A DNA stretch of 20,131 bases from JAQVSH01 sp964451605 (lineage in GTDB: Bacteria; Bacteroidota; Bacteroidia; Bacteroidales; UBA4181), in NCBI GenBank assembly GCA_964451605.1, contig CAYVJA010000049.1, positions 1 to 20,131 on the forward strand, in the 5' to 3' direction. This document shows, piece after piece, positions 14,622-20,131 of this stretch; position 1 is the stretch's first letter; each line of letters begins with the position of its first letter. A program made the translations under genes and the position numbers. Below the pieces are notes generated by a model, which did no database searches, was not told the origin of the DNA, and was given only the letters and a program-made list of their open reading frames with translations.

Positions 14622-15945
14622 AAGGAGTGATCTGTTTCAACTCTTGTTTTACCTCGTCCGAAACTTCCAGACCATCGATAAAGAGATCTATCGACTCCTG
14701 ATTAATGGCCTGGTTGGTTCGGGTCAGCTTCTTCAAGGCTTCGTAGGGAGCAGGATACCCTTCACGACGAAGAATGGTCTGAATGCCTTCGCTTACCACC
14801 AGCCAGTTTTTTTGCAGATCGGCCCGGATTGCGTTCTCGTTTACAATCAGTTTATGGGTCCCCTTGGTCAGTGAATCGAGCGCAAGGAATGTGTGTGCCA
14901 GAGGCACCCCGATATTTCTGAAGACGGTAGAGTCGGTAAGATCGCGTTGTAACCGCGAGACGGGAAGCTTTGCAGCGAGATGCTCGAAAAGTGCATTGGC
15001 TATACCCAGATTACCCTCCGCATTCTCGAAGTCGATGGGGTTCACCTTATGGGGCATGGCCGACGAGCCAACCTCGCCCTCTTTAATCTTCTGTTTGAAG
15101 TAATCGAAAGCGATATAGGTCCAGATATCCCGGCTGAAATCAACCAGAATGGTATTGATTCTTTTCAGTGCATCGCACGAAGCCGCAAAGTTGTCGTAAT
15201 GCTCAACCTGGGTAGTGGTCTGACTCCGGTGTAATTGCAATGTTTCGTTAACAAAACGGTTGGCAAAGGTAACCCAGTCAATATCAGGATAGGCAACGTG
15301 ATGGGCGTTGAAATTTCCGGTAGCCCCGCCGAATTTGGCCGACCAGGGTATCGCTTTTAGTTGGGCAAGCTGCCCCTCCAGTCGTTCGATGTAGACATTG
15401 ATCTCTTTACCTAAGCGTGTGGGAGAGGCAGGCTGACCATGTGTGCGTGCCAGCATGGCAATGTGGCTCCAGTCTGCAGCAAGAGACCGGAGATAATCGA
15501 GAAAAGAGCCGATAGCAGGTAGATATACCGTTTCAATGGCTGCTTTCCATGAATAGGGAATGGCGGTATTGTTGATGTCTTGCGAAGTGAGCCCAAAGTG
15601 GATAAACTCTTTGGCCGAACCCAAACCCAATGTATCGAATTCCGATTTTAGAAAATATTCCACCGCTTTTACATCGTGGTTGGTGGTCTTTTCAATCTCC
15701 TTAATTTTCTGTGCATCCTCTTCGGTGAACCGGGTGTAAATTTCTCGCAACCGGTCGAAACAGGAAGGGTCGACGCCCGAGAGTTGCGGAAGCGGAAGTT
15801 TGCAGAGTGCTATAAAATATTCCACCTCTACAAGAACTCTGAAGCGGATCAAACCGAATTCCGAAAAGTAGGGGGCCAGAGGGGCCGTAACACGGCGGTA
15901 ACGCCCGTCAACAGGCGAGATGGCTGTCAGACTGTTAAGGATCAT
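14602..15945 (-). CDS. purB: Adenylosuccinate lyase
   Basis: This 447-residue enzyme catalyses two fumarate-releasing steps of purine synthesis: SAICAR to AICAR, and adenylosuccinate to AMP. It belongs to the E. coli PurB type: it opens with L-T-A-I-S-P-V-D-G-R-Y. T-S-Q-D lies at 120-123, A-R-T-H-G-Q-P-A at 166-173 with the catalytic His169, and the fumarase/aspartase superfamily signature G-S-S-A-M-P-H-K-V-N-P-I-D at 293-305 carries the flexible-loop serines. Length fits the family. It seems to be transcribed on its own from a promoter that overlaps the end of the M23 gene. Its last 20 nt overlap the convergent FAD dehydrogenase gene. Confidence 0.97.
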   Translation of the reverse strand: MILNSLTAISPVDGRYRRVTAPLAPYFSEFGLIRFRVLVEVEYFIALCKLPLPQLSGVDPSCFDRLREIYTRFTEEDAQKIKEIEKTTNHDVKAVEYFLKSEFDTLGLGSAKEFIHFGLTSQDINNTAIPYSWKAAIETVYLPAIGSFLDYLRSLAADWSHIAMLARTHGQPASPTRLGKEINVYIERLEGQLAQLKAIPWSAKFGGATGNFNAHHVAYPDIDWVTFANRFVNETLQLHRSQTTTQVEHYDNFAASCDALKRINTILVDFSRDIWTYIAFDYFKQKIKEGEVGSSAMPHKVNPIDFENAEGNLGIANALFEHLAAKLPVSRLQRDLTDSTVFRNIGVPLAHTFLALDSLTKGTHKLIVNENAIRADLQKNWLVVSEGIQTILRREGYPAPYEALKKLTRTNQAINQESIDLFIDGLEVSDEVKQELKQITPFNYTGF

Positions 15946-15970
15946 TGCAAATGCGTTTTAAAAAAGAGGA

Positions 15971-16001
15971 CAAATATAACCCAATTCCGTCAGAAGACAA
16001 A
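15971..16001 (-). promoter_or_regulatory. Bacteroidetes-type promoter of purB
   Basis: On the minus strand TTTG (16001-15998) is followed after 19 nt by TATATTTG (15978-15971), an exact match to the consensus TTTG / TAnnTTTG with normal spacing. The predicted start of RNA is near 15964, giving a leader of about 20 nt before the purB ATG at 15945. The -33 part lies within the last codons of the M23 gene. Confidence 0.7.
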
Positions 16002-17693
16002 GGTTCGCCGATACTCGGAGAGGTTGTTTCGTCCATCGCGAACCTGTAAAACAAAGGTCCTGCTCTTACCGGTACGGGGCGTTTTTTGGGGGTTAAGGAG
16101 AAACTCTACACGCGCACTCTTTCCGTCATGCTCGTATAATACCCACTCTCCGTCGAGCCGCCCTTCGATGGTGTTCACGCCCGAAAGGTTATCGGTTACA
16201 CGGAACACCAGTTTTGCCTGGGCAGGATTAACAGTTGCAACAAGAATTGCCGGTGGAACCGTATCGACGGATAACCCCACTTTTCCGAAGGAGTAACAGC
16301 GGGTCTCCAGATAGGTTCCCTTCCATTCTCCTCCCAGATAGCCTTCGGGCATCCCGGCATCGTTTAATTCGACAACACAGGCCTTTTCGCGAAGTGCTGC
16401 AGGAATGATATCACCTTTGATCCTCAGTGTAAAAGGTTTATGAAGGGGAGTTTCCGGCTGATGCAGACTATATCCCTCTCCATACAATGCACTGTTCGAC
16501 GGCAGGGTCTGAAATGCAAAATCTATGTCGTTGTAAAGCGAACCTTCGGGAATCATCACTTCCACCGATTTGGCGGTAAAGTGGTTGTCGCGGTTATAGG
16601 GCATCGGATTTTTTTGCAGCGCTTCTGCCACGGGAATCCCCTCGGGAAGAGGGTTCCACCGGGCAGTGAATTCAGCCTCCGTTCTGTTTCCGGAAAAATC
16701 TTCGGCCACAATCCGTATCAGATGGCTGTTCCGATCTTCAACAAGGAGGGCGCCACTGCCTTTGGGGGTGTTGATCCAGGTGAGTTTGTTTCCGGGCAGG
16801 CGAAAGAGTTGTTCGAAGGTGGTGCGACTATGCACATATTCGGGATAGGCTTTCATGGCCAGAGTAAATCGGTTTTCGCCGTAGGCAAATCCGTTGTTCG
16901 TTCGCGAATAGAACAGAGTGGAATCTACATAGAGCGAAAGGGAGTAGATACCGCTTCGGCCGACGGATCCTTCGGAGGTGTCGAACGCTTCGAGCGCAAC
17001 GCCAATGTTGCCGGTAAAGAGAAATTCCTCTTTATTGGCGGGTTGATAACGTGCCCCTGATACTCCGGAAACCAGCTGTATCTTTTGTTTTTGTGCCAAT
17101 CCCTGAATGGCTCCTCCGGGGGTTAGCGGCATTAGTAAAAGGGTTTTCAGCACGGGCGGGGTTTTGTCGGGCACCTGCATGCCAAAAAGATGAGGGTTCA
17201 AGGGTTTTTCCCCGTTGGCTTCACGGACCTCATAGTGCAGATGCGGGCCTCCCGAACTGCCTGTGTTTCCTGAGTACCCCAAAAGTTCGCCTCTTTCCAC
17301 CGGAAAGAGGGCCTCGTCTACGGGGATATCTATGGCAAAGGTTTGATGGTCGTACTGATAGTTTTCTACCCATTGAGCCAGTTTGTCGTTAAAACGTTCC
17401 AGGTGGGCGTAAACGGTTGTCCATCCTCCGGGATGATTAACGTAAACAGCCTTCCCGTAACCTCCCGCCGAAACAACAACAAAGCCTTTATCGGACGATA
17501 ATACGCGTTTCCCAGTCACACCCTGAGTGCGAAAATCGAGGCCTGCATGAAAATGAGCCGCGCGTAATTCTGCAAACCCGCCCGACAGTCGGAGGGGAAT
17601 CTCCAGAGGAGGCGCAAATTTGGGATAGGGGAGGGAATCTTTCGGTTGACTGACAAACGATGGAAGGAGAAGGAGGAGGAGAAGGTGATACAT
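15990..17693 (-). CDS. Secreted M23 (LytM/lysostaphin-type) metallopeptidase with long C-terminal region
   Basis: This is a 567-residue protein with a short leader (M-Y-H then seven Leu, ending near S-F-V-S-Q). The M23 domain lies at about 30-175: H-F-H-A-G-L-D-F-R with His49 and Asp53 as zinc ligands, V-Y-A-H-L-E with His97, and G-P-H-L-H-Y-E-V with His151 and His153. All expected zinc ligands are present, so it should be an active endopeptidase acting on peptidoglycan peptide bridges in the periplasm. Residues about 180-567 look like beta-sandwich modules (D-T-V-P-P-A-I and D-N-L-S-G-V-N near the C-terminus suggest an Ig-like fold). I do not recognise the middle. It starts next to a repeat region. 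The purB promoter overlaps its 3' end. Confidence 0.9.
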   Translation of the reverse strand: MYHLLLLLLLPSFVSQPKDSLPYPKFAPPLEIPLRLSGGFAELRAAHFHAGLDFRTQGVTGKRVLSSDKGFVVVSAGGYGKAVYVNHPGGWTTVYAHLERFNDKLAQWVENYQYDHQTFAIDIPVDEALFPVERGELLGYSGNTGSSGGPHLHYEVREANGEKPLNPHLFGMQVPDKTPPVLKTLLLMPLTPGGAIQGLAQKQKIQLVSGVSGARYQPANKEEFLFTGNIGVALEAFDTSEGSVGRSGIYSLSLYVDSTLFYSRTNNGFAYGENRFTLAMKAYPEYVHSRTTFEQLFRLPGNKLTWINTPKGSGALLVEDRNSHLIRIVAEDFSGNRTEAEFTARWNPLPEGIPVAEALQKNPMPYNRDNHFTAKSVEVMIPEGSLYNDIDFAFQTLPSNSALYGEGYSLHQPETPLHKPFTLRIKGDIIPAALREKACVVELNDAGMPEGYLGGEWKGTYLETRCYSFGKVGLSVDTVPPAILVATVNPAQAKLVFRVTDNLSGVNTIEGRLDGEWVLYEHDGKSARVEFLLNPQKTPRTGKSRTFVLQVRDGRNNLSEYRRTFVF

Positions 17694-17707
17694 ATTGAAT
17701 GCTTTAA

Positions 17708-17820
17708 TGCTCTAGTGCTCTAGTGCTCTGGTGCTCTAGTGCTCTGGTGCTCTAGTGCTGCGCTGCGCGCAAATGGTTAATGGTTAACGGTGAATGGTAA
17801 ATGGGGAATGGTAAATGGGG
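17708..17820. repeat. Mosaic intergenic repeat, copy B (octamer array, GC core, heptamer array)
   Basis: Six octamers TGCTCTAG/TGCTCTGG lie end to end (17708-17755). They run into an 18-nt GC core (17755-17772) and then into seven heptamers of the form AATGGTN or AATGGGG (17772-17820). The core matches the core of copy A (2509-2526, minus strand) at 17 of 18 positions, and GTGCTCTGGTGCT occurs in both. It fills the space just upstream of the M23 gene and would form part of that gene's leader if its promoter lies at 17875-17882. Confidence 0.85.
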
Positions 17821-17874
17821 GATTGGGGTGAACAATTTTGGGGGTTTTGGGGTTTATAGAGTGTGGACGGGTTA

Positions 17875-17882
17875 CAAACCTA
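17875..17882 (-). promoter_or_regulatory. Possible -7 element of the M23 gene
   Basis: The minus strand reads TAGGTTTG, an exact TAnnTTTG match. I see no -33 TTTG at the right distance. If real, the M23 mRNA would have a leader of about 175 nt containing the whole mosaic repeat. Confidence 0.25.
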
Positions 17883-17902
17883 CGAACTTTTTCGGGCAGA
17901 AT

Positions 17903-17915
17903 AACCTGTCAGGTT
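17903..17915. promoter_or_regulatory. 13-bp palindrome next to the zapA-cluster promoter (candidate operator)
   Basis: AACCTG-T-CAGGTT is a perfect 6-bp inverted repeat with one central base. It ends 2 bp before the -33 element of the plus-strand promoter, and lies upstream of the possible minus-strand -7 element. The position suits a transcription-factor site between divergent promoters. No regulator gene is nearby. Confidence 0.35.
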
Positions 17916-17917
17916 CT

Positions 17918-17947
17918 TTTGAAATTCTTAATCCTGTATTATCTTTG
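17918..17947 (+). promoter_or_regulatory. Bacteroidetes-type promoter of the coiled-coil/zapA cluster
   Basis: TTTG (17918-17921) is followed after 18 nt by TATCTTTG (17940-17947), an exact -7 consensus. The RNA would start near 17954, just before the ATG at 17968. It is the only convincing promoter seen for the coiled-coil gene, zapA, the 6S-like RNA and rny. Confidence 0.7.
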
Positions 17948-17967
17948 TGCAGAAGTAAAGGTGTGGA

Positions 17968-18258
17968 ATGGCTAATCAGGACCAAATTATCGCTGTGTTG
18001 CGTGCCAGAACCGCTGAGGTGGAGATGGCGTTCGACAGGCTTCTGGAGGAGAAGATCCAACTTGAGAGGCAACAGCGTGAGTTGAAGGAAGAGATTGGCC
18101 GGAAACAGTCTGAAATTGAAGCCGCGCAGGCTCGTTTCGAACAGTTGAAGGTGGCCAGGGTGATAGCCTGGTCGGCAGATGATGTAGAGAGTGCGAGATT
18201 GCAGGTGGATGGAATTTTGCGGGAGATAGACAAGTGTATTGCCCTTTTAAACCGATAA
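17968..18258 (+). CDS. Small coiled-coil protein upstream of zapA
   Basis: This is a 96-residue cytoplasmic protein without signal or membrane segment. Residues about 15-60 are highly charged with heptad spacing (E-E-K-I-Q-L-E-R-Q-Q-R-E-L-K-E-E-I), predicting a long coiled coil. A second helix at the end (A-R-L-Q-V-D-G-I-L-R-E-I-D-K-C-I) could pair back. It lies 18 nt before zapA on the same strand behind a clear promoter, so the two are almost surely co-transcribed. Size, coiled coil and position recall ZapB, the ZapA partner at the division ring, but I see no specific sequence signature. The ZapB-like role is inference only. Confidence 0.8.
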   Translation: MANQDQIIAVLRARTAEVEMAFDRLLEEKIQLERQQRELKEEIGRKQSEIEAAQARFEQLKVARVIAWSADDVESARLQVDGILREIDKCIALLNR

Positions 18259-18276
18259 TACGAAGGAGTTCTTTTC

Positions 18277-18588
18277 ATGGATGATATGTTCTCGATCCGG
18301 GTAAACGTTGCCGACCGTTATTATCCGTTGATGATTCAAAGGGCCGACGAAGAGCGGATCAGGAAAGCTGCCAGATTGATAAACGAGCGTATAACGCTTT
18401 ATAAATCAAAGTATCTCGATAAGGAGGTACGAGATTATCTGGCTATGGTCTCGCTTCAGTTCGTAATAAAGATGCTCGAATTGGAGGATAACCTTGAAAC
18501 CGATCAGCGCAACGCGCAGCTGGAGGAGATTGGAGAAACCCTGAAAGGAATTCTGGCGAAGGTAGACAAAGACGTTCTTTCATATTAG
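18277..18588 (+). CDS. zapA: Cell division protein ZapA
   Basis: This is a 103-residue protein of the ZapA family. ZapA binds FtsZ at mid-cell and cross-links its filaments. The N-terminal half has the ZapA globular part (I-R-V-N-V-A-D-R-Y-Y-P-L, then E-E-R-I-R-K-A-A-R-L-I-N-E-R-I at about 25-42). The C-terminal half is the dimerising helix and coiled coil (Y-L-A-M-V-S-L-Q-F-V-I-K-M-L-E-L-E-D-N). Length and charge pattern are normal. The gene follows the coiled-coil gene and is directly followed by the 6S-like RNA; E. coli zapA also neighbours the 6S RNA gene ssrS. Confidence 0.92.
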   Translation: MDDMFSIRVNVADRYYPLMIQRADEERIRKAARLINERITLYKSKYLDKEVRDYLAMVSLQFVIKMLELEDNLETDQRNAQLEEIGETLKGILAKVDKDVLSY

Positions 18589-18594
18589 CGATTA

Positions 18595-18788
18595 CCCGCA
18601 TTATTTCTGTAAGCTATCGAAACTCAACGCTTTATCACTTAGGGCGTGACTTGGGCTATCGAAAACAGGCCTTGCTTCCGCTTGTCGGAAGACTCTGTGA
18701 AGAGACTTTGGAAGTTTGAACTAGCCGGCTGCCCTACCCATGCATTTTGGGGTTTCTTCTTACTTACAGAATAGTGCGGGTTTTTTTT
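18595..18788 (+). ncRNA. ssrS: 6S-like RNA between zapA and rny
   Basis: The gap between zapA and rny holds a rod-like RNA of about 190 nt. The ends pair over about 18 bp with one bulge and one G-U (18595-18613 with 18763-18780) and are followed by eight T (18781-18788), a terminator. Inside, AGGGC (18641-18645) pairs with GCCCT (18731-18735), GGCTA (18654-18658) with TAGCC (18722-18726), and then AAAC with GTTT across a 4x4 internal loop. Two small hairpins are CTTCCG/CGGAAG (18675-18691) and CTCT/AGAG (18693-18704). Size, end pairing, interrupted rod and location next to zapA fit 6S RNA, which binds housekeeping RNA polymerase. No separate promoter is clear, so it may be processed from the zapA transcript. 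Confidence 0.75.
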
Positions 18789-18812
18789 ATTCATTCAATA
18801 ACTACTGATATT

Positions 18813-20131
18813 ATGATAAACAGCATCATTATCGCCGCGGGTTCCCTCATTGTCGGGGCGATATTGGCGTGGGTTGTTTGTAATGTGATTCTTAAATCGA
18901 AACGGGAGACGATTCTTAAGGAGGCCGAGGCGGAAGCTGAGGTGATTAAGAAGGACAAAATACTCCAGGCTCGGGAAAAGTTTTTACAACTCAAAGCCGA
19001 TTACGAAAAAGAGGTCAACGAACGGAATGCCCGTCTCGTTGTGAATGAGTCTAAGATTAAACAGAAGGAGACGGCTTTGGCGTCGCGCTACGATGAACTG
19101 CAACGAATGAAAAAGGAGCAGGACAGTATGCGCGATTCTTTGAACCATCAGACCGAACAGCTCCAGAAGAAGGAGGAGGCTCTCCAGAAGAAGGAGGAGT
19201 TGCTGAATCAAAGCCAAAAAGAGCAGATAGAGAAGTTGGAGGCACTATCGGGTCTTTCGGCCGAGGAGGCCAGGAACCAGTTGGTGGAATCACTGAAGGC
19301 AGAGGCTCGGACTGAGGCTATGTCGTTCATCAACGAAACCATGGAAGAGGCCAAAATGACTGCCTCGAAAGAGGCTAAGAAGGTGGTGATTCAAACCATT
19401 CAGCGTGTTGCTGCCGAGACTGCAGTTGAGAATGCGGTTACGGTGTTTCATATTGAGAACGACGAGATTAAGGGCCGGATTATTGGCCGTGAAGGGAGAA
19501 ATATCCGCGCTCTCGAAGCGGTAACGGGTGTAGAGATTATCGTTGATGACACCCCGGAAGCCATCATTTTGTCGGCCTTCGATCCGGTTCGGAGAGAGAT
19601 TGCCAGGTTGTCGCTTCATCAGTTGGTAACGGATGGTCGTATTCATCCTGCCCGTATCGAAGAGGTGGTGCTGAAGGTTACCAAACAGATTGAAGAGGAG
19701 ATTAACGAGGTGGGGAAACGAACCACCATCGACCTCGGAATTCATGGTCTGCATCCCGAACTGGTCAGGATGCTGGGTAAGATGAAGTATCGTTCTTCGT
19801 ATGGCCAGAACCTTTTACAGCATTCGCGCGAGGTGGCCAATCTTTCGGCAGTGATGGCTGCCGATTTGGGGCTTAATGCCAAGATGGCAAAGCGGGCAGG
19901 GTTGCTGCATGATATTGGCAAGGTGCCTGACGATGAACCCGAATTGCCGCATGCTATTTTGGGTATGAAATTGGCCGAACGATTCAAAGAGAAGCCGGAG
20001 ATTTGCAATGCCATCGGTGCCCATCACGATGAGGTAGAGATGAATACCCTGATTGCACCCATTGTGCAGGTTTGTGATGCCATTTCGGGAGCCCGCCCGG
20101 GAGCCCGCCGCGAAGTGGTGGAAGCTTACAT
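18813..20131 (+). CDS. rny: Ribonuclease Y, 3' end cut by window
   Basis: This is the first 439 codons of an RNase Y, a membrane-anchored endoribonuclease that starts mRNA decay. The ATG at 18813 gives an N-terminal membrane segment (S-I-I-I-A-A-G-S-L-I-V-G-A-I-L-A-W-V-V). It is followed by a long coiled coil (about 28-195), including the tandem L-Q-K-K-E-E-A and L-Q-K-K-E-E-L. The KH domain has G-R-I-I-G-R-E-G-R-N at 221-230. The HD phosphohydrolase domain has His337 in L-L-Q-H-S-R, His366-Asp367 in L-L-H-D-I-G-K and H-H-D-E at 404-407, so the metal site is intact. Roughly 70-85 C-terminal residues should lie beyond the window. The gene follows the terminator of the 6S-like RNA; no promoter of its own was recognised. 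Confidence 0.96.
   Translation, partial: MINSIIIAAGSLIVGAILAWVVCNVILKSKRETILKEAEAEAEVIKKDKILQAREKFLQLKADYEKEVNERNARLVVNESKIKQKETALASRYDELQRMKKEQDSMRDSLNHQTEQLQKKEEALQKKEELLNQSQKEQIEKLEALSGLSAEEARNQLVESLKAEARTEAMSFINETMEEAKMTASKEAKKVVIQTIQRVAAETAVENAVTVFHIENDEIKGRIIGREGRNIRALEAVTGVEIIVDDTPEAIILSAFDPVRREIARLSLHQLVTDGRIHPARIEEVVLKVTKQIEEEINEVGKRTTIDLGIHGLHPELVRMLGKMKYRSSYGQNLLQHSREVANLSAVMAADLGLNAKMAKRAGLLHDIGKVPDDEPELPHAILGMKLAERFKEKPEICNAIGAHHDEVEMNTLIAPIVQVCDAISGARPGARREVVEAY

Noticed and set aside
15676..17060. Two plus-strand open frames of about 206 codons (15676-16296 and 16440-17060)
   Set aside because: They are antisense to purB and the M23 gene, with no recognisable motifs.
17708..17755. 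CRISPR-like tandem array
   Set aside because: The units are 8 nt and directly adjacent, without spacers, and no cas genes are present.

Overview
The window reads as a chromosomal segment of a Bacteroidetes (probably Bacteroidales) bacterium of roughly 50% G+C. The support comes from several sides. There is a PorT-family type IX secretion gene directly behind ubiE/menG, a tsaD/tamB divergent pair, a zapA - structured RNA - RNase Y cluster, and promoter-like sites of the Bacteroidetes type (TTTG / TAnnTTTG). Recognisable Shine-Dalgarno sites are rare. No phage, IS element, CRISPR array or defence island is seen. Most of the window is housekeeping sequence.

Layout. (1) 68-2318, minus strand: a surface-type lipoprotein with a YfaP/DUF2135-like domain and a secreted GH16 beta-glucanase. 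(2) 2319-2664: a gene-free stretch holding a mosaic intergenic repeat and a perfect 21-bp hairpin terminator, then an elongator tRNA-Met with its own promoter. (3) 2796-5689, minus strand: a compact run tsaD > Gfo/Idh/MocA oxidoreductase > mqnA (futalosine-pathway chorismate dehydratase). (4) Divergent from tsaD, 5790-10364: a very large TamB-family protein. It meets a malate/lactate-type dehydrogenase gene (10361-11440, minus) tail to tail. (5) 11524-14621, plus strand: ubiE/menG > porT > a COG2509-type FAD dehydrogenase, ending in a 20-nt convergent overlap with purB (14602-15945, minus). Upstream of purB lies an M23 metallopeptidase gene (15990-17693, minus). (6) 17694-17967: a second copy of the mosaic repeat, a palindrome and a strong-looking promoter. 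(7) 17968-20131, plus strand: a small coiled-coil protein, zapA, a 6S-like RNA, and rny (RNase Y) cut by the window end.

How the genes work together. mqnA and menG lie at the two ends of menaquinone synthesis. TamB and PorT both serve the outer membrane (lipid/protein transport and type IX secretion). M23, zapA and its coiled-coil neighbour concern the cell wall and division. tsaD, tRNA-Met, the 6S-like RNA and RNase Y concern translation and RNA metabolism.

Most notable observations. TsaD lacks the second histidine of its H-x-x-[AG]-H metal motif and seems to have a short in-frame deletion there. The likely native ATG of tamB is one base out of frame with the gene. Two distant intergenic regions share the same unusual mosaic repeat. 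The zapA-rny RNA carries an exact internal 10-nt duplication.
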